Part shown: one piece after another, positions 9,234-19,378 of the stretch | How the letters are laid out: every line of letters begins with the position of its first letter | Position numbering within the stretch: position 1 is the first letter of the stretch | NCBI RefSeq assembly: GCF_947331815.1 | Contig: NZ_OX373462.1 | Location: 1,413,376 to 1,477,375 of the forward strand | DNA length: 64,000 nucleotides | Direction of reading: 5' to 3' | Origin: Cyanobacterium sp. uoEpiScrs1 | GTDB lineage: Bacteria > Cyanobacteriota > Cyanobacteriia > Cyanobacteriales > Microcystaceae | Notes under the pieces: generated by a model | What the model was told of the DNA's origin: nothing | Databases searched by the model: none | What the model saw: the letters and a program-made list of their open reading frames with translations, nothing else | Program-made: the position numbers and the translations under genes

Positions 9234-9806
9234 ATGATATTTTCTGAGAAAGAGAAGTTACGACGAAAACTATTAAAACAACGTCAATCTTTAGATAAAA
9301 AAATATGGCTAGAAAAAAGCAGTCGTCTGTGTGAAAGATTAGAATCCTTATCTTTATTTCAGAAAGCGAAAATAATTCTGGCATATTTCGCTTTTCGTCA
9401 AGAACCTATTCTCAATTCTCTTTTTACAGAGAGACACTGCTGGGGGTTTCCTCGTTGTGTTGGTCAGTCTTTAATTTGGCATCATTGGACCCCTGGAGAC
9501 ACTTTAAACACAGGAGATTATGGTATTTTAGAACCTGCTCCAAATGCTCCAATATTAGATCCTTTTAAAGTTGATTTAATCTTGGTTCCTGCTGTAGCTT
9601 GTGACAGTGAGGGATATCGTCTAGGGTATGGAGGAGGATTCTATGATCGTTTTTTAAGTGCTCCTCAATGGAAAAACATTCCTACTATAGGAATTATTTT
9701 CGATTTTGCCTATGTTAGTAGACTATTCGTTGAGCCTTGGGATTGTAAGTTAAGGGCAATTTGTACCGAAAAACAACACTTAAATCTATCAGAATTAGAT
9801 AATTGA
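9234..9806 (+). CDS. 5-formyltetrahydrofolate cyclo-ligase
   Basis: This ATP-dependent enzyme converts 5-formyl-THF (folinic acid) to 5,10-methenyl-THF, returning a stored folate to one-carbon metabolism. The 190-residue protein begins with the family's basic segment KEKLRRKLLKQRQSL and carries the diagnostic substrate/ATP loop LGYGGGFYDRFL near residue 134, followed by a short C-terminal strand. Length is normal for the family. It stands alone after clpX and is followed by more than 1.3 kb without a gene. Confidence 0.92.
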   Translation: MIFSEKEKLRRKLLKQRQSLDKKIWLEKSSRLCERLESLSLFQKAKIILAYFAFRQEPILNSLFTERHCWGFPRCVGQSLIWHHWTPGDTLNTGDYGILEPAPNAPILDPFKVDLILVPAVACDSEGYRLGYGGGFYDRFLSAPQWKNIPTIGIIFDFAYVSRLFVEPWDCKLRAICTEKQHLNLSELDN

Positions 9807-11143
9807 GTATTTTTTTTAAATGTAACCTTACTCACCAAAATAACTTATTGAGTTACTGTAAGACTATTTAAAACTTCAACTAATATAAATTGGGATGAGA
9901 ATTTTTGATAAGTTAATGTTAGATTTTATAAAAAATTGTGGGAATAAAATTTATCATAAGAATTATTATTTATTTTATACCTGAGTTAAGAAGTGGTTTG
10001 ATAATAACAAATGGACATATTTACTTATAAAAACACCCAATAATTATTGGGTGTTTTGTTTGAACAAAAATATTTTAATTGTTTTTTAGATATATACTTT
10101 TAGTTGAATAAAAGAATTATATCTAAGTTGAGAAAATCAACTAAATTAATTGAATTTTAGTTAAAATCAGGTATTGATTTTTACTTTAACTTTTCTAAGT
10201 CAAGTATAATTTGTGTGAAAAGTACCTGATTATCTATTAAATAGATACTAAATTTTGGTCATTCTAATTGACAATAATATAAGTCGATTTTTGATTCCCT
10301 ACCCAGTAATAGAACAGATTAAGGGCGATATTTACTTAAAAATATTTTGGGAGAATTAAAAGTTTCTAGTAGCGTTGTCTTAGGGATTATTACAAGTATA
10401 GAAGATGAGAAACATATTTTATAAATTAAAATCTAAAACCAACCTAGTTTTATTTGTTATTTTTGCAACAAAATTGTAGAGCTTAATACAAAATTCAAGT
10501 AATAAATTTAAAAAATTATTCATTTTGCACGGATATATTCCTTGAAAATAAGTGATTATAATTGTTTTTACCAAAAGACAAATAAAATTAATTTATTTTA
10601 AAACAAATCTTTTTTTTTGTAATTTATTCTCAAAAAATACAGTAACTTATATAAGTTAAATTAAACCTTAAAACACTGATGTTTAGATAACTTAATTAAT
10701 ATCTAATATAGTAATATACTCTTTATTTTGTTCATATTGAGTTTTTGTATTAATAATCATTAAAACAGATTATATAGAGATAAACAGCAATAAAGTAAAC
10801 TTATTTTAAGTAAAATAGAGGGTTTAAAAAAATAACTAGATATTATTTTGTGTATAAATTTTACTTATAGAAGTATGACACTAAGACCCGTCAAATTTAA
10901 CTCACGATTAAAAATATATCTCTATAATAATAATTAATATAACAATGCTATATTTAAGTTCACATATGTAAAGATAAAATCAATTTTAATAAGCTAATAT
11001 TTAAAAATAAATTTTAATTTTAAGGCTATTCTATCAAATATTTACTTAGCAATAAATATAAACTACACTAGTATAGTTTATTAAAATCTAGTATCTATTT
11101 TAGTATTTTATTTATAAATAAGATTAATATCTAGAGTAAAAAC
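9807..11143. other. Gene desert, 1.3 kb, very AT-rich
   Basis: No open frame with recognisable similarity was found on either strand. The only clear structure is the orphan palindrome at 10030-10057. Stretches around 10260-10380 are less AT-rich and may be eroded coding sequence, but I could not identify a source. Confidence 0.6.
10030..10057. terminator. Orphan bidirectional terminator-like palindrome
   Basis: A perfect 28-nt palindrome with a GC core (CACCC/GGGTG) and A/T tails on both sides, typical of a Rho-independent terminator working in either direction. It lies 220 nt past the cyclo-ligase stop and more than 1 kb from holA, so a gene that once sat in between may be lost. Confidence 0.65.
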
Positions 11144-12127
11144 CTACTTAGAAAAAATCTGACACAATTCAATGGTTTTAGTCTTTAAATTTGCTAAAAT
11201 ATGCCCTCCCCGTTTTAACGAAAATTCCAATTCTAATAAAATAGGTAAAGTGGCTAAAAGCTGTTGCGCAGAAAAAAACTGCAATTCTTTCCGCAAAAAG
11301 TAAAGACGTTTAGGGTTAGCAATATTAGAAGCTTTAGCAATTACTTTGTCATCTTTTTGTCCAGATTCAATTTGTAGTTTAACCATGGACCAAGTGCGAA
11401 ATTGTCCCACTAAAGTTGCTACAAGTTTTAAAGCAGGTTCATTATGGGACATTAAATCAGTAATCAACTGCAAAGATTTTTCTATATCTCCCTGACGAAT
11501 AGCTAAAGCTAATTGTAGACTATTCTGTTGGCTAGTATTGACTAAAGAAGAAATAACCTCTGTATCTAAAGGTATGGTTTTATCGAGATTATAGATGTGT
11601 AATTTTTCTAGTTCATAATTTAATTTTCGTGTGTTATTACCGATAGACTCTACTAACAATTCTGTCGCTTTAGACGTTAGTTGAACGCCAATTTCCTTAG
11701 ACATGTGCTTAACTTTGTTAATTAATTCATCAGTCTTCCAAGGAGCAATAAGAGAAAATTCTTGAATTTCAGCATATTTTTCTAAAAGTTTTGTAGACTT
11801 TAGCCGACCATCAGGTTTTTTGCGTGATGTCAATAATAGGTGAGAATTTTTAGGGATAACAGGTAAAGTTTTTTGTAGTTGAGAAAAGATTTCTTCGGAA
11901 CACTGTTGACAGATTATAGGGTTTATAACCAAGACAACCCTTCCCCCTACGCCAAAAACTGGGGTCATTGATTGATTTAAGGCTTTTTCTATAGCATTAG
12001 GCTGATCTCCATAAATTTTATCGTAATTAAATTGAAGCCAGTTAGGATCAAGGAAAGTTTTTAATTTTTTCTTAACAGTTTGGGTGATTGTAAAGTCATC
12101 TTCACCCCACAATAAATAAATTGGCAT
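11144..12127 (-). CDS. holA: DNA polymerase III subunit delta
   Basis: The delta subunit opens the beta sliding clamp and loads it onto DNA as part of the clamp-loader. The 327-residue protein begins MPIYLLWGEDDF, the usual HolA opening, and shows the conserved SRKKPDGRLKSTK region near 105, the NTRKLNYELEKL segment near 174 and a C-terminal helical collar with QLALAIRQGD and FSLKRGGH. Divergence in the family is high and no catalytic residues are expected. It is divergent from the DUF1868 gene, with which it must share a short promoter region of under 70 nt. Confidence 0.88.
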   Translation of the reverse strand: MPIYLLWGEDDFTITQTVKKKLKTFLDPNWLQFNYDKIYGDQPNAIEKALNQSMTPVFGVGGRVVLVINPIICQQCSEEIFSQLQKTLPVIPKNSHLLLTSRKKPDGRLKSTKLLEKYAEIQEFSLIAPWKTDELINKVKHMSKEIGVQLTSKATELLVESIGNNTRKLNYELEKLHIYNLDKTIPLDTEVISSLVNTSQQNSLQLALAIRQGDIEKSLQLITDLMSHNEPALKLVATLVGQFRTWSMVKLQIESGQKDDKVIAKASNIANPKRLYFLRKELQFFSAQQLLATLPILLELEFSLKRGGHILANLKTKTIELCQIFSK

Positions 12128-12194
12128 AGAAAATATAAGGTAAATTAGGGAAAATAATAATATCAGGTTATTGAATTACTTAGAGGAAAGAAGC

Positions 12195-12968
12195 TTGGAC
12201 GAAACTTATCAAACTTATGTTAATCGGGTAGCACGATTAACCATCCCGGATATCTATCAACCCCAACTTCAGAATATCCAAAAATCGCCTAAATTTCAGG
12301 GGGGAAATTTTGTTGCTTTCCCTGGTTATACAGTTCTCACTCCTCCTTCTACAGAGGATTCCCTTAATGAAGAGTTCTATCATTATTTGGAAGCCATACA
12401 ACAACAATTGTCGGAACAGATAGAGTTTGATATGGTTGCTTGGGTTCCCCCCGATAGTTTTCACTTAACTTTGGCTGATTTAATTTGGGATCAAAGTTAC
12501 CAAGAAGCGGTTCAGTATCTTCCCGACTTTGATAGTAAAATTAAGGTCTATATGGAGCAAAGTTTTAAAAACTATAAAAAAATTGACTTAGAAAAAAAAG
12601 AAATTAAATGGCAACTACTAGGCTTATTAGTCTTTCCTCGCGCTCTAGTGGCGGGATTAGTTCCTTGTGATGAATTATCCTACAAAAAAATTGTTCAATT
12701 AAGGCGCTCGATTTATCAAAATATTGATTTAATGGCTTTAGGAATTGAACAACAATATCATTTTACAGCTCATATTCCCTTAGGATATTTTACAGAAAAA
12801 ATAGCTGAACTTAATCGGGATAACTTGGCTTCTGTTCTAACTACCTTTTATGATAAATGGTTAGAAGCTAAACCAAAGATTTTAACAATTTATCAGGCTG
12901 AGTTACGTAAATTTGAAGACATGACAAACTTTCTACTAGAGGATGATAATCCTCTAGTAGAACTTTGA
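12195..12968 (+). CDS. DUF1868 protein, 2H-phosphoesterase-like
   Basis: About 257 residues with two HxT-type motifs spaced as in the 2H phosphoesterase (2'-5' RNA ligase-like) superfamily: HLTLADL in the first half and HFTAHIP in the second. DUF1868 proteins carry this fold; their substrate is unknown, though relatives act on 2'-5' or cyclic phosphodiesters in RNA. I place the start at TTG 12195 because GAGGAA lies 6-12 nt ahead of it. An upstream in-frame TTG at 12171 would add eight residues. The last codons form half of a perfect 14-bp hairpin, so terminator and coding sequence overlap. Confidence 0.8.
   Translation: MDETYQTYVNRVARLTIPDIYQPQLQNIQKSPKFQGGNFVAFPGYTVLTPPSTEDSLNEEFYHYLEAIQQQLSEQIEFDMVAWVPPDSFHLTLADLIWDQSYQEAVQYLPDFDSKIKVYMEQSFKNYKKIDLEKKEIKWQLLGLLVFPRALVAGLVPCDELSYKKIVQLRRSIYQNIDLMALGIEQQYHFTAHIPLGYFTEKIAELNRDNLASVLTTFYDKWLEAKPKILTIYQAELRKFEDMTNFLLEDDNPLVEL
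12931..12962 (+). terminator. 14-bp perfect hairpin inside the 3' end of the DUF1868 gene
   Basis: Positions 12931-12944 are the exact reverse complement of 12949-12962 with a 4-nt loop, and the stop codon follows within six bases. A weak T-rich tract comes after. The protein tail is constrained by the hairpin, which probably acts as a terminator or 3'-end stabiliser. Confidence 0.65.
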
Positions 12969-14744
12969 GGTTTTAATATAAGTTAAAAAGTGGAGAAACT
13001 TAGACATAGTATTTAAAGTTATTAAATACTATTTTTTACAGAAAAATTAAGTGAACATTCTATAACTTTAAAGGTAATTAAGAACTAAATTATATAATAG
13101 TTAATCAAGATAGTTACTGTAGTTTTGATATAAAATATTAATTATTTATTGATAAATAGTCTTATCATAAAACCTTTCTAAGTTGATAGTTTATCATCTA
13201 TATTATTTTGGTAAAAAAAATGTCTAATTCCATAATGGTGGAAACCTTAATATAAGGAGAAATACTACACCTCTATTTCAGAGAATACTTAAAAATAACT
13301 AAATAAATGCCTCTTTTATTATATTTTGGGGCTCATATTATATTTGATAACAGTATAAAGAGAGGCTATAGGTCAAAGTACTACTAGTTAACTTTCCCTA
13401 AAGTTATCAAAATAAATTGTAATTTCTTCTATTTGAAACTATAGTATACTTGATTTTTTTGAATATTTAATTAACATCTAAAGTGTAGATAATAATTATA
13501 TAATTTAATGAATCTCTAAAGCCATATTTTTAGAGCATATTTATACTATATAAACGCTATAAGTATTTTGAGAATCTATAACACTCTTATTGCTATTAAA
13601 GTCATAGTATTACATATATTAAATTAATAGTCTATATCCTCTAATTCTATTTATTTATTAAAATTTACAGTCACTTTGATATAGATTTATTAAAAATAAA
13701 TGTGCTAATAATTTATTTAATACATAGACCATGAAATGAAAATATTTTTTTATATATATTATCTTTTTTAAATTTAATTCCAGTTTTTTTACTAAAAAAT
13801 AGTAGTATTTTAATCTAATTATTTAGATATGATTTTTATTTTAATTTTAATTTATTTAAGATACTGATAAAAATATTAACAATAGATAAATTGCAATTCG
13901 GGATATATTTATATATAACACACTTAACAACTAGATCATAAACATAATAATCAAAATATTCTAGATTGATTGAAGTAAAAATCTTAACTAAAATTTTAAA
14001 CTATTTTGCTCTTTAAATAGTTGTTTTGATAATGATTTTATGAAAATAATTTGTTTATAAAAAATATTAATTTATTATCTTAAGTTAGCGTTTACATTTT
14101 ACTTATAAAACAAATATCTACATAACAAAAAATATTAACAATTAATATCTATTAACTACACTCGACTTTAACTAGTAAAAATTAGTAAAAATTACTAAAA
14201 ATTAATATTCTATTCTATAGAGATTATATTAATAACAAGTCGAGTTTAAAGTATGATTTTTTGTAATACTTTTAAATACTAACTATTAATAATTTAATAC
14301 TATAGCCAGAGTAAACATTATTTATTTTACTTTAATTAAATCATTAGCTCAAGTTTTTTAACAAAAAATATATTTTATATCTCTATTTTATAAAAAATGA
14401 AAATTATATATATTATCTTTTTAGAGACTTTTAATATCTTGATATAAACTAAAGTAGTTTTATCTAAAAGTACTTTTATTTGAGATATATACCTTGTCCT
14501 TAAAAATAAGTAATTTAAGTTATAAATAATGGATATATTATATCAATAATATATCCATTATTTTGTTTATTGAGATGAAATTTTTGAATGTTTATAAAAC
14601 TAAAAAAATTATGTCATGTATTATCTAATAAATAAATCAATAATGTACTAATTACAATATTTTATGAAAGTGTAAAGTTAATTTTAATAGAAAACTGTTT
14701 ATCCCAGAATTATTTTTTAAGCTTTAAGTATTTATAGTTAATGT
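12969..14744. other. Gene desert, 1.8 kb, extremely AT-rich
   Basis: No coding sequence could be recognised. One terminator-like hairpin (14525-14562) stands without a gene before it. The composition and lack of open frames suggest long-dead sequence. Confidence 0.6.
14525..14562 (+). terminator. Orphan terminator-like hairpin
   Basis: Perfect 16-bp stem (14525-14540 with 14547-14562) with a 6-nt loop, continuing into a T-rich tract on the plus strand. The nearest plus-strand gene ends 1.5 kb upstream, so it probably outlived the gene it served. Confidence 0.6.
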
Positions 14745-15062
14745 CTAATAAGATTTATTTTTAAACAAAATTTTATATAAAGCAAATAAAATAACTCCAA
14801 AAATTCCAATCATGATTACAGACATTACTAACCGTAATATACTATTGAGTAACGATAAAGTAGCAATAATAACCACAATAGCTAGCACTATTTTTGTAGT
14901 AACGGACAGGTTGTTATATGCTTTTACGAAGCGAACTAAGAGACCCTTATAAATTTTATTAGTTTTAAAAGGTTGTACAGGCGATTGTTCAGATTTTTGG
15001 TTTATTTCCGCTTCTAAATCTTTAAGACGTTGTTTCCAGCCTGGAGAATTTTTTTGACTCAT
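14745..15062 (-). CDS. Small membrane protein of unknown function
   Basis: A 105-residue protein with a polar, charged N-terminus containing a short helix (WKQRLKDLEAEINQKSE), followed from about residue 55 by two adjacent hydrophobic segments (KIVLAIVVIIATLSLL and LVMSVIMIGIFGVILFAL) and a basic tail (KILFKNKSY). It looks like a two-helix inner-membrane protein with its N-terminal half in the cytoplasm. I do not recognise a named family, although such proteins are common in cyanobacteria. It is flanked by deserts on both sides, so its preservation suggests it is used. Confidence 0.65.
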   Translation of the reverse strand: MSQKNSPGWKQRLKDLEAEINQKSEQSPVQPFKTNKIYKGLLVRFVKAYNNLSVTTKIVLAIVVIIATLSLLNSILRLVMSVIMIGIFGVILFALYKILFKNKSY

Positions 15063-15798
15063 AGGATTTGGATCTTAATTGAGATCACTGTTTAGATTTT
15101 CTGTTTATTATATATGAAGGCAATAGTAGGATACTAGATAAGTCTTCTTAATTGTATGAAGAATCCCTAGAAAAATTTTTATCACCAAGAAGTAGAGTTC
15201 ATATAATTATTAAGCAGTTTATGCTGTGTTAATTTCATTATTGCATGTATTCGACTCAAAATATTATTATTTTAATATCTTAACGATATCCTAGATAACT
15301 ATCTTTTATTTTTTATAAAAATCATATGATTTTATATCATTGCCTATTATATTTAGAGATTTTGTCTTCTTAACTGTCTATTGATAAAAAGATTGTTGTC
15401 AATGCTTGACTAGTAAAAAAATGAGTAGTAATAGCAACATCAATACCACAATAAACTATATCAGTAAATTTATACTTTAAAAACTTCTTCAGACTTGTAC
15501 TTCTCTGAAGATAGTAGATGATTTTTATTTACAATATGTAGTTTTTTACGTTCTGTATAGTATATTTCCCAGTTATGCTATTTATAGCATTAAAAAACAT
15601 AAACTTTTCAAGTAATTTATAAAAAAACTTAGTAATAATTGTATGTTAAGTCAGATTAATTATAATTCAAAAAGGTGATTAATGAGTTTATAAAAAACTA
15701 GATTAATAGTTGAATTCTGATTTAATTTATAGTAGTATTACCTACACTATAAAAATGGTGTGATTAACTTTAATCATCAACTATTTGTTATAAACTTA
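15063..15798. other. Intergenic region with a possible gene remnant
   Basis: 735 nt without an intact gene. On the minus strand 15370-15486 reads as an open tail containing DIVYCGIDVAITTHFF and ending in SIDS, which is less AT-biased than the surroundings and looks like the C-terminus of a lost protein I cannot name. Confidence 0.4.
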
Positions 15799-17079
15799 TT
15801 AAATTTCTCTTTTTACTGAACTACAATCAATTCTATAATATTGAGCTGCTTTTGACATATTAAAGCTTAGTATTTCTTCTTTACTGAGGATATATTGAGG
15901 TATAGGTTTAATTAATATAACATCAAGACATTTAACAATTTCTGTTGCAATTGCTTTTGCCAATAAAGGAGGAACAGAATTACCTATCTGACGAAATCCA
16001 TGCCATTTAGTAATATGAAATCTAAACCAATCAGGATACGAGTGAAGTCTTGCAGCTTCTCTTACAGTAATACATCTAGGAGTAATAGGATGAATGGGAC
16101 GGGGGGAAGTATGTGCTCCTCTACTCCTCGGAGTTCCTGCTCTTAAGGTATTACATAAACCATCTCGATGAAGCCTAAAAAATCGACTAATAGGTTCTAT
16201 TGTTCCTGGGAGAGTTTTGTTAAATCTTTCCTGAATTGTAATAGTATGCTTCGTTCTTAAACTCGATGTTAAAAGGTTCTTATTATAGATTCTTTGATAA
16301 GAAAAATCATTTTCCAAGGGGACTAAAGACCTTAATTTTTTAACGTAATCACTTTGTGTTCCATAATTAACTATAGTCCAATCTCTCTTTTGAAGTTCAG
16401 GATAATTATTTACTTCAGGTAAGTCTTTGATTGCATCCCAAACAGTAGGAGATTTAGGTAAATTAGAACTTGTTTTTGTTGTTGATTTATGAGTAAAATC
16501 ACTACTAATAGCTTGAGGATATTTAGGTAAAATTAAGTCTTTTTGACATCCTAATATAAAGAGTCTTTTTCTATTTTGAGGAACCCCATAATTAGCTGCA
16601 TTTAAAATTTGATAGTCAGTTTCTAACTTATAATTTCCTTTACTTAATTTATCGAAGATTTTTTGTAAAATTTTTTGATGATTACCAATAGCTATCCCTG
16701 GAACGTTCTCAATAATAAAATATTTCGGTTCTAACTCTAAAATTAGTCTAACAAAATGATAGATTAATAGATTTCTTTCATCTTCTACAAGACGTTTACC
16801 TATCAAGGAAAATCCCTGACAAGGAGGTCCTCCAAATATAGCATCAATGGAACGGTTTCCAATTTTTGATATCTGTCTAATTTCTGATCCAGTTATTTTT
16901 TGAATATCCCGACAAATAACTGTCCAAAATGGAAAATTGTACTTGTGGACTGCACAATGGATGGGATCAATTTCTACCGATGCAAGAACATCAAATCCGG
17001 CTTGTTCAAATCCTAACGTCATTCCTCCTGCGCCAGCAAATAAATCGATGGCAATTGGCCTTTTGTAATCGATTTGCAA
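15799..17079 (-). CDS. DNA (cytosine-5-)-methyltransferase, orphan
   Basis: A 426-residue C5-cytosine methyltransferase with all main motifs: I (IDLFAGAGGMTLGFEQAG, 11-28), IV with catalytic Cys87 in GGPPCQGFS, VI ENV at 124-126, VIII QNRKR at 168-172, IX (REAARLH) and X (QIGNSVPPLLA). The variable target-recognition region lies between VIII and IX. No restriction endonuclease is adjacent. In cyanobacteria solitary enzymes of this size include the CGATCG (HIP1) methyltransferase type; assignment to that specificity is inference. It starts at TTG 17079, there being no ATG before motif I. AAGGAG overlaps the stop of xth 10 nt before it, so the two genes appear translationally coupled. Confidence 0.92.
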   Translation of the reverse strand: MQIDYKRPIAIDLFAGAGGMTLGFEQAGFDVLASVEIDPIHCAVHKYNFPFWTVICRDIQKITGSEIRQISKIGNRSIDAIFGGPPCQGFSLIGKRLVEDERNLLIYHFVRLILELEPKYFIIENVPGIAIGNHQKILQKIFDKLSKGNYKLETDYQILNAANYGVPQNRKRLFILGCQKDLILPKYPQAISSDFTHKSTTKTSSNLPKSPTVWDAIKDLPEVNNYPELQKRDWTIVNYGTQSDYVKKLRSLVPLENDFSYQRIYNKNLLTSSLRTKHTITIQERFNKTLPGTIEPISRFFRLHRDGLCNTLRAGTPRSRGAHTSPRPIHPITPRCITVREAARLHSYPDWFRFHITKWHGFRQIGNSVPPLLAKAIATEIVKCLDVILIKPIPQYILSKEEILSFNMSKAAQYYRIDCSSVKREI

Positions 17080-17093
17080 GTTATAATTACTCC

Positions 17094-17882
17094 TTAAAAT
17101 TCAACAATAACTGGAGCATGATCACTAGGTCTTACCAATTTTCTTGGCTCAATATCAATAGTACAACTAAGAGCTTTTCTATAAAGTTCTGGAGTAAGAT
17201 ATTGATGATCAATTCGCCATCCGCGATTATGCTTAAATCCACTTGCCCTATAGTCCCACCAGCTAAAGTAATTACCCTCTGAGATAAATTTTCGAAATAC
17301 ATCTTTTAATCCTAACGAAAGGATATCTTTTAAAGCTTCCCGTTCTAACTGAGAAGACATAATATGATTATCCTTAGATTTAGAATCATAAATATCCTTA
17401 TCTTCTAAAGCAATATTAAAATCCCCACAAACACATAATCCATGATTAGGTTGATCTAAAATCTCAGTTAAATATCGTTTTAGAACTTTTAGCCATCTTA
17501 ACTTATAGTTGTATTTTTCACTTCCTATAGAAGCACCATTAGGAACATATAAGTTAATAATTCTTACCCCATTTAAAATTCCTGTAATAATTCGTTTTTG
17601 CTTGTCAAACTCTTCCACTAAAGAATCCTTAACAATAGAAGTAAATCCGATATTAACATTTTCTAGAGGGTAACGACTGAGAATAGCAACCCCATTGTAG
17701 GCTTTTTGTCCATAAACATAAACATAGTAACCTAGTTTTTCAAAAGTATTTTTAGGAAAGTTTTCGTCAACTACTTTAGTCTCTTGTAAACAAAGAGCAT
17801 CCACATAGTTATTATTTAACCATTCTATAACATGGGGTTGTCTAACACGAATTGAGTTAACATTCCAGGTAGCAATTTTCAT
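17094..17882 (-). CDS. xth: Exodeoxyribonuclease III
   Basis: Exonuclease III family AP endonuclease for base excision repair. The 262-residue protein has the metal and catalytic residues of the endonuclease/exonuclease/phosphatase fold: Asn7 in TWNVNS, Glu34 in LQETK, the CGDFNIA motif, and the C-terminal SDHAPV with Asp254-His255. Length is standard. The gene ends 14 nt before the methyltransferase TTG and supplies its ribosome binding site, so they form a two-gene operon. An AP endonuclease next to a 5mC methyltransferase may be meaningful, since deaminated 5mC creates T:G mismatches, but that link is speculation. Confidence 0.95.
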   Translation of the reverse strand: MKIATWNVNSIRVRQPHVIEWLNNNYVDALCLQETKVVDENFPKNTFEKLGYYVYVYGQKAYNGVAILSRYPLENVNIGFTSIVKDSLVEEFDKQKRIITGILNGVRIINLYVPNGASIGSEKYNYKLRWLKVLKRYLTEILDQPNHGLCVCGDFNIALEDKDIYDSKSKDNHIMSSQLEREALKDILSLGLKDVFRKFISEGNYFSWWDYRASGFKHNRGWRIDHQYLTPELYRKALSCTIDIEPRKLVRPSDHAPVIVEF

Positions 17883-18136
17883 ATATTATTGTAGTATTTA
17901 TAAGTTGATGATGTTAACTTTATTTTAAATAATAGTTTCTCACACAAAATTTAAAATTTTTATAAGTGCAAATTTTAAACTATCTGAGTAAAAATACCAA
18001 CTAACCAATGTCTAGAAAAAAAGAAAGTAATTGATAATTACTATCGATTTAAACTATGCTCAGTTTGAAAGGACAACAATTTATGAGTAAAAACTATAAA
18101 GAAAAGCTTTTACACAATTATCTAGCAAGTCTTGAT

Positions 18137-19378
18137 TCAAGAGGCATGAGCCATAACTATAGCACTTGTTAAGAGGTTAATAGCAGCTTGGTATTGTAGA
18201 TCTGCATCAGTACCAATTTGTCGATGACCAATAGGGTCTTGGGGAATAACCTCATCAGGAAGGATTCCCAGTCTATGAATATCCCTGTGGTTGGGAGTTT
18301 CATATTTAGCTACTGTCACTGCTAATCCTGCCCCACCAGGCAGCTCAAATAAAGACTGAATCAAACCTTTACCAAAGGTTTTTTCTCCGACCAATATACC
18401 TCGACTATTATCTTGTAATGCCCCTGCTAAAATTTCACTAGCACTAGCTGTCTTTCCGTTAACTAATACTGCTAAAGGAGCCTTTGTTAATGCTGAGCCG
18501 AAAGCAGAAAAACTATCTTGGATTCCTTGACGATTAACTGTATGTACTATGGTACCGTCATTCAACCAAAGACGAGCAACTTCAATCCCTGCCTGTAACA
18601 ATCCTCCTGGGTTATTTCGTAAATCTAAAATATAAGCCTTAGTTCCCTGTTGTTCTAATTTGGCAATTGCATCAGTAACATCTTGGGCTGCATTAGCACT
18701 GAATTGGTTAAGGCGAATATAACCAATAGGAATATCCTGGATTTGACTATCAAGCTCAGCAAATACTGGACTCAGAGAAATATGTTCCCGTGTAATGTTG
18801 ATGTAATGAACTGTTTTCTGAGCATGACAAGGTCTTATAGTCAAAGAAACTTGTGTTCCACTTTGTCCACGCATCTTAGTCGCTGCTTCATCAAGAGTTA
18901 AAGCAGTGGTGTCTACTCCATCGATTTTCAAAATGCAATCACCTGCTTTAATGCCGGCAGACTCAGCAGGTGATCCTCTTAACGGGGCAACCACTTCCAG
19001 GTTACCAGTCTCAGGATTAATATTAATCTGTAAACCCACTCCTGATAACTCTCCAGCTGTACTTACTTGTAAGTTACGATATTGTTCGGGTCGTAAAAGT
19101 CTAGTAAAAGGTTCATTGAGTGTAGCTAACATTTCATCAATAGTTTTATAAGTTTCTTCACGATTGTAAAGATGCCGCTTTAGAAACTGTTGGCGTAGAG
19201 ACCACCAGTTTTGGTTATTAAATGAGTTATCTATGTAGGATTGATTAACTAATCGCCAAGACTGAAGTAATAGTTCTTGATTTTGCGTAAAAGCCGAAGC
19301 AATTGGAGACCAGAAAAGCCAATTGAGTAAAAGAGAACAAATAATTAAAATAGTAATCCAGAATGTACTTTTTTTCAT
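18137..19378 (-). CDS. ctpA: C-terminal processing protease CtpA
   Basis: CtpA is the lumenal S41 serine protease that trims the C-terminal extension of the photosystem II D1 precursor. Numbering from ATG 19378 (413 residues): signal peptide 1-29 (MKKSTF, hydrophobic core, ASA cleavage), PDZ domain about 100-190, and the Ser/Lys dyad Ser312 in KTASASEI and Lys337 in KTFGKGLIQ. The region SWRLVNQSY to TRLLRPEQYRNLQV is the cyanobacterial CtpA pattern as I remember it, more than CtpB or CtpC. I reject the upstream TTG at 19420, which adds 14 residues before an otherwise good signal peptide. A 72-bp palindrome ends 49 nt upstream. An intact CtpA implies D1 processing or another substrate. Confidence 0.93.
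   Translation of the reverse strand: MKKSTFWITILIICSLLLNWLFWSPIASAFTQNQELLLQSWRLVNQSYIDNSFNNQNWWSLRQQFLKRHLYNREETYKTIDEMLATLNEPFTRLLRPEQYRNLQVSTAGELSGVGLQININPETGNLEVVAPLRGSPAESAGIKAGDCILKIDGVDTTALTLDEAATKMRGQSGTQVSLTIRPCHAQKTVHYINITREHISLSPVFAELDSQIQDIPIGYIRLNQFSANAAQDVTDAIAKLEQQGTKAYILDLRNNPGGLLQAGIEVARLWLNDGTIVHTVNRQGIQDSFSAFGSALTKAPLAVLVNGKTASASEILAGALQDNSRGILVGEKTFGKGLIQSLFELPGGAGLAVTVAKYETPNHRDIHRLGILPDEVIPQDPIGHRQIGTDADLQYQAAINLLTSAIVMAHAS

Noticed and set aside
15799-17079. Complete restriction-modification system
   Set aside because: No endonuclease-like gene is next to the methyltransferase; the partner is exonuclease III, a repair enzyme.
18083-18172. 29-codon plus-strand frame running into the 3' end of ctpA
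   Set aside because: It has an AGGA ahead of its ATG but overlaps the intact ctpA stop and has no recognisable similarity.
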